From the NCBI GenBank assembly GCA_963825315.1, contig CAWGST010000006.1, positions 1 through 64,000 on the forward strand: a DNA stretch of 64,000 nt, written 5' to 3'. The notes beneath the pieces were generated by a model, which had not been told where the DNA came from, did no database searches, and saw nothing but the letters and a program-made list of their open reading frames with translations. The DNA comes from DASRLE01 sp963825315 (GTDB lineage Bacteria > Verrucomicrobiota > Verrucomicrobiia > Limisphaerales > Palsa-1400). Shown one piece after another: positions 1 to 9,155 of this stretch; the stretch's first letter is position 1; the number at the start of each line of letters is the position of its first letter. The position numbers were made by a program, and so were the translations under genes.

Positions 1-9
1 TTTCAATCA

Positions 10-37
10 AGCCGAAACGAAAGTTTCGGCTTTTTTT
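10..37 (+). terminator. Rho-independent terminator of a gene upstream of the window
   Basis: Perfect 9-bp stem (AGCCGAAAC / GTTTCGGCT) with a GAAA tetraloop, followed directly by a run of T. It must end a plus-strand gene that lies before the window. Confidence 0.85.
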
Positions 38-177
38 ATCCCCTGGCTCTTTCTGCTGGCATTGTCCGTCGCCTTTTGTTACGGTTTCCCCAGTTTGCCA
101 GTTCATCAAAGCGATGACCACGACCAGCCCATCCCCCTCGCGAACCATGGCGCGGGCCATCGCTTTGGATTTCGCTC

Positions 178-2385
178 ATGCTGGCCGCGGGCACGCTTCT
201 CGTTTACTGGCCCGTAACCAAATACGAATTCGTCAATTTCGACGACACCGATTTCGTCACCGCCAACCCTCATGTCCAGGCGGGCCTGACAGTCGAGAGC
301 TTCAAATGGGCCTGGCATAGCGAGGTCGCCCGCAACTGGCATCCGATTACGATGTTGACCCACATGCTGGACTGCCAATTATTCGGACTCAATGCGGGCC
401 GGCATCATTTAGTCAATCTTCTTTTCCATCTTGCCAACACGCTCCTGCTCTTTCATCTCCTCAAACTCATGACGGGCGCCGTCTGGCGAAGCGCCTTTGT
501 GGCTGCGCTTTTTGCCTGGCACCCGCTGCATGTGGAATCGGTTGCCTGGATCGCCGAGCGCAAAGACGTGCTCAGCACGTTTTTCTGGTTCCTCACCATC
601 TGGGCCTACGTTCGCTATGCGCGCGAGCTGGGAAGGCAAAGTTCGAAGTTCAAAGTTTTCTATGCGTTGGCCCTCCTCTTTTTCGCGCTTGGCTTGATGT
701 CCAAACCGATGCTGGTCACCGTGCCTTTCGTCCTTCTGCTCCTGGATTTTTGGCCGTTGGGCCGGTTGAATCCCGTCCAAAGCGCGGCGACAACCAGCGG
801 CCCGCCTGGAACTGGAAAGCAGAAGGCAAAAGCGAAACGGCCGGCGCAAGTTCCAAGTCTCCCGGCATTGGCCGCGGGTAAATCAATCTTTCCAGCCCGC
901 CTGCTTTGGGAGAAAATTCCGTTCCTGGCCATGAGCACGGCCCTGTGCATCGTCACCTTTTCCATCCAGAAACACGGCGGCGCGATGTTGACCGGACACA
1001 ATCTGCCCCTTGCCTCGCGCATTGAAAACGCCCTCATTTCCTACCCGCGCTACATTGGAAAAATGTTCTGGCCGGGCCGTCTGGCCGGCCTTTATTTGCG
1101 GTCTGGCGAGTGGCCTTTGTGGCTGGCGGCTTTGGCCGCTCTGGCGTTGCTCACCGTGTCAATCATTGTGGTCGCGCAGATGCGCCGCCGGCCCTGGCTG
1201 GCCATGGGTTGGTTCTGGTACCTGGGAACCCTGGTCCCGGTCATTGGGCTTGTGCAAGTCGGGATGCAATCCATGGCCGATCGTTTTACTTATGTTCCGC
1301 TCCTTGGGCTTTTCATCATGCTGAGTTGGGGCGCCTGCGAACTGGCCCGCTTTTGGCGTCTGCCGGATTTTGCGCCCGGGGTGGCGGCAACCCTGGTATT
1401 GACTGCGTGCCTGGTTCTAAGCGCGCGCCAGGTTGCCTATTGGAAGGACAGCAAGACCCTTTTCCAACGCATGATTGCCGCGACGGAAAACAATTACATG
1501 GCCCATTACAACCTCGCCAACCTCTATGCCCGTGAAAAAAGAATTGACGAGGCCGCGGCCCATTACGAGGCGGCTCTGGAGGAGGAGCCCAATTACGCGG
1601 ACGCCCACAATAATCTCGCCGGCCTTTTGCTGGATCAAAAGCGTTACGATGACGCCATCCAGCACTATGCCGCCGCCATTCGCATCAATCCTCAATACCT
1701 CTATTATTTCAATTTCGCCAACGCCCTGGCCGATGCCGCCAGCGCGCGCCACGACAGCAATGAATTTGCCGGGGCCGTGCGCGCCTACGGGCAGGCGTTG
1801 CTGCTCAATCCCGGCGCGAGCGAGGCCCACAATAATCTCGGCCTGACTTGGGACGCGCAGGGCAGGGAGAACGAAGCCGCCGCCGAATTTGGCGAGGCGG
1901 TCCGGTTGAAGCCGGAGTTCGAGCCGGCCCATTTCAATCTGGCCAATGCCCTTGCCCGTCTCGGAAAACTGGACGAGTCCATGGCGGAATATCGCGCCGC
2001 CGTCCGGTTGAATCCGGGCCGGGCCGAGAGCCACAACGGACTCGGCCTCTGCTGCGCCATGCAGAACAAAATGGCCGACGCCGCGCAAGAGTTCAAGGAA
2101 GTGATCCGGTTGCAACCGGACAATGCCGCCGCCAACGGCAACCTGGGCAACGCCCTGGCCTCCCAAAACAGGATTGACGAAGCCATCCCGTATTACCTCG
2201 CCGCCCTCCGGCTCGACCCGAGGGATTATCAAACGGAATTCAACCTCGCCCTTGCCCTGTCCCGCCAGGGCAAACGCGCCGGGGCGGAAAGCCATTACAG
2301 GCAGGCCCTGCGTTTGCACCCCAATTATGCGGAGGCGCAACGGGCTTTGCAGGAGCTGGAGAAAAGCGTCAACAATAAAAAATGA
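178..2385 (+). CDS. TPR-repeat polytopic membrane protein (TMTC/O-mannosyltransferase-like)
   Basis: The N-terminal half (about residues 1-430) holds many hydrophobic segments and the motif FVNFDDTDF near the start, as in membrane glycosyltransferase-like TPR proteins common in Verrucomicrobiota. The C-terminal half (about 435-730) is a string of TPR units of the type 'AHYNLANLYAREKRIDEAAAHYEAAL'. It is probably an inner-membrane protein with a soluble TPR arm, and may be a GT-C type transferase; no substrate can be named. The start is uncertain. An in-frame TGA lies at 115-117 and the first ATG of this frame (178) sits inside the first membrane segment. A plausible ATG at 114 is in another frame, so a small indel near the start is possible. 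The gene converges on the cytochrome gene that ends at 2402. Confidence 0.75.
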   Translation: MLAAGTLLVYWPVTKYEFVNFDDTDFVTANPHVQAGLTVESFKWAWHSEVARNWHPITMLTHMLDCQLFGLNAGRHHLVNLLFHLANTLLLFHLLKLMTGAVWRSAFVAALFAWHPLHVESVAWIAERKDVLSTFFWFLTIWAYVRYARELGRQSSKFKVFYALALLFFALGLMSKPMLVTVPFVLLLLDFWPLGRLNPVQSAATTSGPPGTGKQKAKAKRPAQVPSLPALAAGKSIFPARLLWEKIPFLAMSTALCIVTFSIQKHGGAMLTGHNLPLASRIENALISYPRYIGKMFWPGRLAGLYLRSGEWPLWLAALAALALLTVSIIVVAQMRRRPWLAMGWFWYLGTLVPVIGLVQVGMQSMADRFTYVPLLGLFIMLSWGACELARFWRLPDFAPGVAATLVLTACLVLSARQVAYWKDSKTLFQRMIAATENNYMAHYNLANLYAREKRIDEAAAHYEAALEEEPNYADAHNNLAGLLLDQKRYDDAIQHYAAAIRINPQYLYYFNFANALADAASARHDSNEFAGAVRAYGQALLLNPGASEAHNNLGLTWDAQGRENEAAAEFGEAVRLKPEFEPAHFNLANALARLGKLDESMAEYRAAVRLNPGRAESHNGLGLCCAMQNKMADAAQEFKEVIRLQPDNAAANGNLGNALASQNRIDEAIPYYLAALRLDPRDYQTEFNLALALSRQGKRAGAESHYRQALRLHPNYAEAQRALQELEKSVNNKK

Positions 2386-2401
2386 CGCCCCGCCTTGCCC
2401 C

Positions 2402-3355
2402 TTACTGCGCCGTTGCGGCGTGAAGGGGCGGCGCCGCGGCGGCCGCGCTGGCCATTGGGGCCGGAAGAAAATTGTGCGAGATCGTGCGATTGAGATAGGC
2501 GGCCAGGGAGGTGATTTGCCCGTCGCTCAACGGCCCGCCCCCGGCGAGGGCAAAGGCCGGCATCATGGTATGCGGCTTGCCGAAGGTGATCATGGCTTTC
2601 CAGTACTCCAGGTTGGTTGGCTGTTTCAGGGCATGCAGGTCCGGCACCGCGCTGTCCCGGTGGGATGATTCGTGGCAGATGCCACAATCCGCCGCGAAAA
2701 GGTCCTGGCCAAAAGTTTTCGCCCCTTTGTCAACATGACATTTCGCGCAGTCCCCCTTGAAAACGGCCTGCGGATCGGCCGCGGCCCTGGCCATCGCCGC
2801 TTTGCGATCCGCGGCGGACATGCCCGCCAAACCCGTTCCCGCCGGCGGTATGTTGACTTTGAGCGTGACGATGCGATTGCCCACAGATGTAAAAAACGTG
2901 AGTGTTTTGATGACCAATCCCATCTTGCCGGCGAGGTCGACCCGCGCCCCGACCGAGCCGGAGCCGCCGGGCGGAATATGCCACGGCGTCGCCGGAAGCT
3001 TCGCCGTCGTGCAACCGCATGACGCATGGACTTGAGTAATCGTGATTTCGTTCGTGCATACGTTGGTCAGATTAAAAGTAAACGGCGCGGTTGCTTCACC
3101 GGGCTTTGGGTCATATTGTTTCGTTTCGGCATCGAAAACCAGCGTGGGAAAATTTGGCGTCACCGGGTTGTTGATCGCCGCGGGCAACGGGCGGGCCGTT
3201 TGGGGATTGAACAGTGAAATCGCGCGAGGCGCGGGAACCGGGGGGCGGGGTTGGCCCTGCAAGGCCGGCGGGCCGCTTTGCGCTAAAAGAGGACGCGCGG
3301 CCAGACACAAGCCAAGGCATCCGCACAAAAGGGCGGCATAATTCGCAACACGCAT
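2402..3355 (-). CDS. Secreted DUF1573 / dihaem c-type cytochrome protein
   Basis: 317 residues with a signal peptide (residues 1-25, ending around ARPLLAQ). A DUF1573 domain follows at about 70-165, with the family's HASCGCTT motif and a beta-rich body. The C-terminal part has two haem-binding CXXCH motifs (CAKCH and CGICH) and a later MMPAF segment that may supply an axial Met. DUF1573 proteins are typical of Bacteroidetes and Verrucomicrobia envelopes, and the fusion suggests a periplasmic electron-transfer or haem protein. The exact partner is unknown. It lies downstream of nadB on the same strand, with a 77-bp gap. Confidence 0.8.
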   Translation of the reverse strand: MRVANYAALLCGCLGLCLAARPLLAQSGPPALQGQPRPPVPAPRAISLFNPQTARPLPAAINNPVTPNFPTLVFDAETKQYDPKPGEATAPFTFNLTNVCTNEITITQVHASCGCTTAKLPATPWHIPPGGSGSVGARVDLAGKMGLVIKTLTFFTSVGNRIVTLKVNIPPAGTGLAGMSAADRKAAMARAAADPQAVFKGDCAKCHVDKGAKTFGQDLFAADCGICHESSHRDSAVPDLHALKQPTNLEYWKAMITFGKPHTMMPAFALAGGGPLSDGQITSLAAYLNRTISHNFLPAPMASAAAAAPPLHAATAQ

Positions 3356-3432
3356 ATCAATTCAGAATAGCACGGCCGGCAAGCGATTCCAGAATTTCTT
3401 TCACGTTTTCAGGCCAGATACGGCTGTTGGCG

Positions 3433-5040
3433 TCACACGGTCTTGCGCAAAACGGTGTCGCGTTGGGACCAGGCGGGATCGGGGGCGGGATAGTCCAGGT
3501 TGTAATGCAGGCCGCGGCTCTCGGGGCGGAGCAGGGCGGAGTGGATGATCAGTTCGGCCACGGTGGCGATGTTGCGCAGTTCCAGAAGATCGCTGATGAC
3601 GATGAAGTCCCAGTAGTATTCCTGGATCTCATCCTGCAAATTGGCGATGCGGCTCCGCGCCCGTTGCAGCCGCTTGTTCGTGCGCACGATGCCCACGTAA
3701 TCCCACATCATCCGCCGGATTTCGTCCCAATTATGGTTGATTACCACCAGTTCATCCACGTTGTGCGCGCTGCCGGATTGCCAAGGCGGAATGGACCCGG
3801 CTGTTTCGGGATCGGGAGTTTGGCGGAGATGTTCGGCGGCGCGATGCGCGCAGACCAGGGCTTCCAGGAGGGAATTGCTGGCCAGACGGTTCGCGCCGTG
3901 CAAGCCGGTGCAGGCCGCTTCGCCCACTGCGTATAGTCCCGCAATGTCCGTCTGCCCATCCACGTTGGTCCTCACTCCGCCGCATTGATAATGCGCCGCC
4001 GGGACAACCGGAATCGGCTCGCGGGTGATGTCCACCCCAAATCCCAGGCAGGTGGAATAGATATTTGGAAATCGTTCCTTGATGAAGGCGGCCGGCTTGC
4101 GCGTGATGTCAAGAAGAACATGGTCCGCCCCGCTTTTTTTCATTTCGGTATCAATGGCCCGGGCCACGATGTCGCGCGGCGCCAGCGATTTAAGCGGATG
4201 ATACTTGTCCATGAAAGCCACCCCCTGGCTGTTTTTCAACACGCCGCCTTCGCCCCGCACGGCTTCGCTGATCAGAAACGATTTGGCCTTGGGATGGAAA
4301 AGGCAGGTGGGATGAAACTGCACGAATTCCATATTGGCAATGGCCGCCCCCGCGCGGTAGGCCATGGCCACGCCGTCGCCCGTCGCGATGTCGGGATTGG
4401 TCGTGTAAAGATAGACCTTGCCGCTGCCCCCCGTGGCCAGCAACACCGAGCGCGCGGCGAAGGTTTCGACCGCGTTCCTGCTTTTGTCCAGGACATAGGC
4501 GCCGAGGCAGCGATTGGCCGGAGGAGCAACCTCCGTGCGGCCTTGAATCTTGCGGCTGGTGATCAGATCAATGGCGAAATGGTTTTCGAACATTTCGATG
4601 TTGGGCTGGGCGGCAACGGCATTGAGCAACGCCCGCTCAATCTCGCGCCCCGTCACATCCTTGGCGTGCAGAATGCGCCGCTTGGAATGACCGCCTTCGC
4701 GGCCGAGGTCCAGTTCGCGCGCGCCGTTGATTTCCCGCTCGGAAAACTTCATGCCCAGCTCGATCAATTCGGCAATGCGGGCGGGGCCTTCCTGCACAAT
4801 GGCGCGCACGGCGTCCTCGTGGCAAAGGCCCGCCCCGGCCGCCAGCGTATCGCGGACGTGCATTTCGACCGAGTCCTCCTTGCTGGTGACGGCGGCGATG
4901 CCGCCCTGCGCATAATTGGTGTTGGACTCCGCGCTGGATTTCTTGGTGACAATGGCCACGCGCCCGAGCGGCGCGACTTTCAAGGCGAAGGAAAGACCCG
5001 CGATGCCGCTGCCCAAAACCAAAAAGTCAAAGTGCTTCAT
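3433..5040 (-). CDS. nadB: L-aspartate oxidase
   Basis: 535 residues, normal length for NadB. It oxidises L-aspartate to iminoaspartate, the first step of de novo NAD synthesis. The FAD-binding GxGxxG is at the N-terminus (VLGSGIAGLSFAL). TNYAQGGIAAV and the succinate-dehydrogenase/fumarate-reductase flavoprotein motifs (FVQFHPTCLF, AAHYQCGG, HGANRLASNSLLE) follow in order. It lies 18 bp downstream of panC on the same strand, so the two probably form an operon joining NAD and pantothenate/CoA precursor synthesis. No nadA or nadC is visible here. Confidence 0.96.
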   Translation of the reverse strand: MKHFDFLVLGSGIAGLSFALKVAPLGRVAIVTKKSSAESNTNYAQGGIAAVTSKEDSVEMHVRDTLAAGAGLCHEDAVRAIVQEGPARIAELIELGMKFSEREINGARELDLGREGGHSKRRILHAKDVTGREIERALLNAVAAQPNIEMFENHFAIDLITSRKIQGRTEVAPPANRCLGAYVLDKSRNAVETFAARSVLLATGGSGKVYLYTTNPDIATGDGVAMAYRAGAAIANMEFVQFHPTCLFHPKAKSFLISEAVRGEGGVLKNSQGVAFMDKYHPLKSLAPRDIVARAIDTEMKKSGADHVLLDITRKPAAFIKERFPNIYSTCLGFGVDITREPIPVVPAAHYQCGGVRTNVDGQTDIAGLYAVGEAACTGLHGANRLASNSLLEALVCAHRAAEHLRQTPDPETAGSIPPWQSGSAHNVDELVVINHNWDEIRRMMWDYVGIVRTNKRLQRARSRIANLQDEIQEYYWDFIVISDLLELRNIATVAELIIHSALLRPESRGLHYNLDYPAPDPAWSQRDTVLRKTV

Positions 5041-5058
5041 AGCCCGCTATTTTGTCCA

Positions 5059-5907
5059 TCATAGCTTCGCGTTGTCAATCAACCGTGCTTTGCCAATGAA
5101 GACAGCCAGGGCGATTTGGGTTCCTTTTCTGATTTCACGCGCCGGTTGCAGGGTGTTCGGATCATAAAACGCAATGTAATCCAGGCGCGCTTCCGGTTCC
5201 AGGGCGATGAGCCGGCGCAGTTGCTGTTTCATTTCGACGGCGGAAACCCGCCCTTTGGCCGCCCGGTTCCGGGCCTTTTGGATGGCCCGCCAGAGCACGG
5301 TCGCCTGCCGGCGTTGCGCGGGCGAGAGATATTTATTGCGCGAACTCATCGCCAACCCGTCCGCTTCCCGCACGGTCGGGGCCACGATGATTTTCACCGG
5401 AAAATTCAAATCGCGCGCCATGCGCCGGATGATGGCGCTTTGTTGAAAATCTTTCGCCCCAAAAACGGCGACGCCGGGCAGGACTATCTGGAACAACTTT
5501 GCCACCACGGTTGCCACCCCGCGAAAGTGGGCCGGACGGGAAGCTCCTTCCATGCCCCGGGCCAGCGTTTCCTCCGCCACCCAGGTGCTGAATCCGGCGG
5601 GATACATCTCGCGGGTGGCGGGAACGAAAACGACATCCGCTCCCGCCTCGCCGCAGAGTTTTTTGTCCCGCTTCAAGTCCCGCGGGTATTTTGCCAAATC
5701 TTCACCCGGGCCAAATTGGGCGGGATTGACATAGATGCTGACCACGACCCGGCCTTTGCCGCCGGCGCATTTCCTGGCTCTCTGGACCAAGCTCAGATGG
5801 CCGCGATGCAAACAGCCCATCGTCGGTACGAAAGCGACGGGCGTGCCTGTCCGCTGCCAATGCCGGGCGAGCCGCCGCATGGCGGCGATTGTCTTGACGA
5901 TCCGCAC
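5059..5907 (-). CDS. panC: Pantothenate synthetase (pantoate-beta-alanine ligase)
   Basis: 282 residues from a GTG start at 5907, which fits the usual family length of about 280. The open frame runs further upstream but that part has no family similarity and overlaps the divergent glycosyltransferase. It joins pantoate and beta-alanine with ATP. The nucleotide-binding signatures are present: PTMGCLHRGHLSL (HxGH) and the KMSKS-like MSSRNKYL. GAKDFQQ, typical of the family, is also present. First gene of a panC-nadB pair. It is divergent from the gene at 5995, with 87 bp between them for promoters. Confidence 0.95.
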   Translation of the reverse strand: MRIVKTIAAMRRLARHWQRTGTPVAFVPTMGCLHRGHLSLVQRARKCAGGKGRVVVSIYVNPAQFGPGEDLAKYPRDLKRDKKLCGEAGADVVFVPATREMYPAGFSTWVAEETLARGMEGASRPAHFRGVATVVAKLFQIVLPGVAVFGAKDFQQSAIIRRMARDLNFPVKIIVAPTVREADGLAMSSRNKYLSPAQRRQATVLWRAIQKARNRAAKGRVSAVEMKQQLRRLIALEPEARLDYIAFYDPNTLQPAREIRKGTQIALAVFIGKARLIDNAKL

Positions 5908-5994
5908 CGCGAAACCCTTGGGGAAAACCCGGGCGCTGTCAATCCACTTTTTCGTTAAGTTTGAAATGGGGCGGTTTGGGGTTAAACTCCTGTG

Positions 5995-6720
5995 ATGAAA
6001 ATTTCGGTCATTGTTCCGGCCTTCAACGAGGAAAAGCTGATCGCCGCCACCTTGCGCGGCATCCGGGCGGCCATGGAAAGCTTTTCCCAACGCGGCTGGA
6101 CGGCTGAAATGATCGTCTGCGACAATAATTCCAGCGATGGGACCGCCGCATTGGCCCGCGCCGCCGGGGCGCAAGTGGTTTTTGAACCTGTCAATCAAAT
6201 CGCCCGCGCCCGCAACACCGGGGCGGCCGCGGCCACGGGCGAGTGGCTTGTCTTTGTGGATGCGGACTCGCATCCCACGCCCGATCTGTTTGCCGAAGTC
6301 GCCCAACAAATCGAGGCGGGCCGATGCCTGGCCGGAGGATGCACGGTGCGTTATGATGAACGCCATTTTGTGACCGATTGCGCCACGGTAGGATGGAATA
6401 TTCTCAGCCGGACTCTGAGATGGATGGCAGGCTCGTTTATTTTTTGCGAAAGGGCGGCCTTCCGCAAAGTGGGCGGATTCAGCCTGGAACTGTTTGCCTC
6501 GGAGGAAATCGATATAAGCAGGAAACTGAAAAAACTGGCCAAAGAGCAGGGCAGGGAAGTGGTCATGTTGCATCGCCATCCCTTGGTCACCTCCATCCGC
6601 AAATTGCGGCTTTATTCGCGCGGCGAAATGCTGGGCCTGACGTGCAAGGCGGTTCTCAGTCCGCGGAAAACGCTCACCAGCCGCGCGCGCTGCATCTATT
6701 GGTACGACGGACGGCGTTGA
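5995..6720 (+). CDS. Family 2 glycosyltransferase
   Basis: About 241 residues, GT-A fold. It opens with the family start ISVIVPAFNEEKLI, then CDNNSSDGTAALA and the acidic metal site VFVDADSHP (DXD). It lacks long C-terminal membrane helices, so it is a small cytoplasmic or membrane-associated transferase. Acceptor and sugar are unknown. GTG (5992) and ATG (5995) are adjacent possible starts. Divergent from panC; followed by almost 1 kb without a gene. Confidence 0.85.
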   Translation: MKISVIVPAFNEEKLIAATLRGIRAAMESFSQRGWTAEMIVCDNNSSDGTAALARAAGAQVVFEPVNQIARARNTGAAAATGEWLVFVDADSHPTPDLFAEVAQQIEAGRCLAGGCTVRYDERHFVTDCATVGWNILSRTLRWMAGSFIFCERAAFRKVGGFSLELFASEEIDISRKLKKLAKEQGREVVMLHRHPLVTSIRKLRLYSRGEMLGLTCKAVLSPRKTLTSRARCIYWYDGRR

Positions 6721-7681
6721 AAAATCGGGTTCACTCCTCCATTGCACGGATTTTGGCATTTTTTAATTTTTTCCTCTATTCGTTTGACAGATGTCATTCG
6801 GAAAGGCGGTTTGGAAAATTTTGCCAAAAATGCGCGATTCTCAGGAATGGCACTACAAGGCGAGTCCGAAATCCGAAGCGAATTGGCTTATTTTGACCAT
6901 GATTAACTACGTTTAACATGGTTTAACCCGACCAAAGCTGTTTATTTTGCAAGTTGTTCATTGTTATGGATTTACATACGATTCCGACCGCTGGCTTGAC
7001 CAACAGAACTGGTTTGATTCAGTTTGACTGACTTTGACTGGGCGCAGCATCGAACTGGTTGGGGAGCGGGACCGTCCCGGTCGTGGTGCGGGTCTCGCGC
7101 CGCACTCCCCCTCTGTTTTCCACAACAGGTCGTTGACATATTGATGGGTAGAGTGGGCGCCGGGCGGGGATGTGTTTGGCGGGACGCCCAACACGGCGGG
7201 CGAGACGCCCGCGCTCCCCTTTCCTTCATGGCCTTCATCGGCATTCATTAGACGAACATTACAGTTAAAACATTGATGCGTCAACAGATTTTTTAAAGAT
7301 TGTTCAGAAAAGTTGTGATATTTTTGCAAACGGTTGTAACACGCTGTATTGCAACGATTTATCAAAGGCCCAATGGGTCAAACCGAAGCTTAGCCCATGT
7401 GGCTGTGCCGATGCAATGGAGTCGGAGGACCGGGTCGCGTTTTGGAAGCCCGGACTTCAAGCAGGCTTTGCTGGAACGGTTGCATGGGGAAAATCAAATG
7501 AATAAAGAAAAATGGACAAAGCTCTGGTACGACCCCTTTGATTAGCCGGATGTTTTAAGTCGAATGCCGCGTCGGGGCGGGGAAGAGATTCGATCGGGGA
7601 TTTCGCCAAGGCTGCCCTTGCCCGGCATGACCGCATCTCCAGGCAGAAGCCATGAAAGAGTTTGTGCTGGATGTGAATCTG
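6721..7681. other. Long intergenic region without a convincing gene
   Basis: About 960 bp, clearly more AT-rich than its surroundings in parts. It holds the REP-like hairpins listed separately at 7058-7226. A very short open frame at 7498-7545 (starting MNKEKWTKLW) has no support beyond itself. A 15-base string TTGCAAGTTGTTCAT near 6948 recurs near 11446. No tRNA or rRNA was seen. Confidence 0.6.
7058..7226. repeat. REP-like GC-rich palindromes
   Basis: Two imperfect palindromic units, one around GGGACCGTCCCGGTCG and one around GGCGGGCGAGACGCCCGCGC, separated by non-repeated sequence. A related unit (GGGACGGTCGCGCTCCC) lies near 9090-9106, upstream of the ATP-grasp-like gene. These look like dispersed hairpin repeats of this lineage. 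Confidence 0.55.
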
Positions 7682-9016
7682 TTAAACTGAACAGGGAGCC
7701 AGAATGGCGGTGCTCATGCCGTGGATAATCTTCTTGTCAGCGGGACAGATCGTGGCCAAAACTCCGGCCAGATTGGCCCGGGCGGCGTCGCCTTCGCCGG
7801 CGACAAAATAGTAAGGACACAGCCGGACCCGGCCGGGCATCGGCGTGGCCTGGTTCCTGGCAAAGTCGTACCATTCGGCCTCGACCAGCGCCGGCCGGTG
7901 GTAGCGCTGCAAGACATAAGGCGACGTGGGAAATGAAGCCAGCGCCTCATCCACGGCCGCGGCCCAGTCGGCGGTGGAAAGATCGCTGCCCAGATGCACG
8001 CCGCGCGCGCCCCAGGCCTTGTCGGAAAAGCCGGATACTTTCAGGATCAATTCGCGTTCGCGTTGCGAAAGGGCCTTGAGCTGCTGCCAGTCTGTCAAGT
8101 TCAATTCCGGCAGGGCGCCCTGCGGCGGCAGGGGGGCGGGATCGACCATCCAACTGTAAGGCGCCAGCGCCCGCAGCCGCTCGAAAAAACGTTCGCCCAA
8201 TTCCTGCCGCCAAAAGCCGCGTAGATTCCGATTCCAGAGCAGCGCGAAAAGCATTTTTTCCTCGAAAATCGGCTTGGGCGGCGCGGTCAGGCGGATGTCC
8301 CCGGCCAAGGCCATGTCAAATATTTTTTTGGCGTTGGGGGCCTGGGGCAAATCGAACAATTCGAAAAAGCGGTAAACCGCGTCACCCTTCCCGAACTGCT
8401 CGAAGCGGGTGTCGCGCACATTGAATCTTGCGCCCAGTTGGCCGGCCAGCCAGGCCATTTCCGGCCGGTAGGTCCGCGCCTCTTCGGAAATGACGATGTG
8501 GACTGACGGCGCGTCGCCAAAAATGGCGGAGAAGCCCCGCGCCATCCCGTCCGCCCCGCCGATGACGGGAGGGGAACCGTTGGGCAGGGCCGAATAGGTC
8601 TGGTTGAGCCATGCTGTCAAACCTATTCCTCCGGGAACGCCGTCCAACTCGGCGATGACGGGACCGGATTCAGTCAAGATGATGTCAGGGCGGATGACGC
8701 GGGGCAGTTCATTTCTAAAGGCGGCGGAGCGTTGCACTTCGAGCAATTGGCCGGGCTTGCCCTGGTCGAGCCAGCCCGCCACCCAGGCCGGTTGTTTTCC
8801 GGCGAGGCTTTGGCGATAGAGCAAATTGACGCTGCGATTGAACTGAAGGAGGAGCCGGCCCAAGCCCTCCAACTCCGACGCCAGTTCGCGGCCGAGGGGG
8901 AAGGGCGAGGGCGAGACGCGCCAATCCTGCCCCGTAAAGAGGCCGTCATCGGGAAGCCGCGCCCGGATGAAGCGCGCCTTTTGTTCCGGTGTGGACAAAG
9001 CCGCGTTATCGCTCAT
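7682..9016 (-). CDS. ATP-grasp-like protein, function unknown
   Basis: 444 residues from the ATG at 9016. The frame stays open a further 34 codons, but that stretch overlaps the REP-like element and looks non-coding. The protein has a central acidic segment (IIL-TESGPVIAELDGVPGGIGLTA) and a later block with Glu/Lys/Arg spaced as in ATP-grasp enzymes (ELILKVSGFSDKAWGARGV, then YVLQRYHRPALVEAEWYDF). It resembles glutathionylspermidine-synthase-type ATP-grasp proteins, so it may join two small molecules using ATP. The substrate is unknown and the family call is inference. Confidence 0.55.
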   Translation of the reverse strand: MSDNAALSTPEQKARFIRARLPDDGLFTGQDWRVSPSPFPLGRELASELEGLGRLLLQFNRSVNLLYRQSLAGKQPAWVAGWLDQGKPGQLLEVQRSAAFRNELPRVIRPDIILTESGPVIAELDGVPGGIGLTAWLNQTYSALPNGSPPVIGGADGMARGFSAIFGDAPSVHIVISEEARTYRPEMAWLAGQLGARFNVRDTRFEQFGKGDAVYRFFELFDLPQAPNAKKIFDMALAGDIRLTAPPKPIFEEKMLFALLWNRNLRGFWRQELGERFFERLRALAPYSWMVDPAPLPPQGALPELNLTDWQQLKALSQRERELILKVSGFSDKAWGARGVHLGSDLSTADWAAAVDEALASFPTSPYVLQRYHRPALVEAEWYDFARNQATPMPGRVRLCPYYFVAGEGDAARANLAGVLATICPADKKIIHGMSTAILAPCSV

Positions 9017-9155
9017 CGGCAATTTGGGTTGTCTGCCGAATCTCAAGACGCACAAATTCCGCCGGCGGGACGCCGACGGATGCGACCGGGACGGTCGCGC
9101 TCCCGAAGAAGCCGCCAAAGACCAGGGTTGTCTGGATGCAAGCCATAATTGTACT

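Noticed and set aside
5908..6759. Upstream extension of the panC frame to 6759
   Set aside because: It has no PanC similarity and overlaps the divergent glycosyltransferase, so the GTG at 5907 is preferred.
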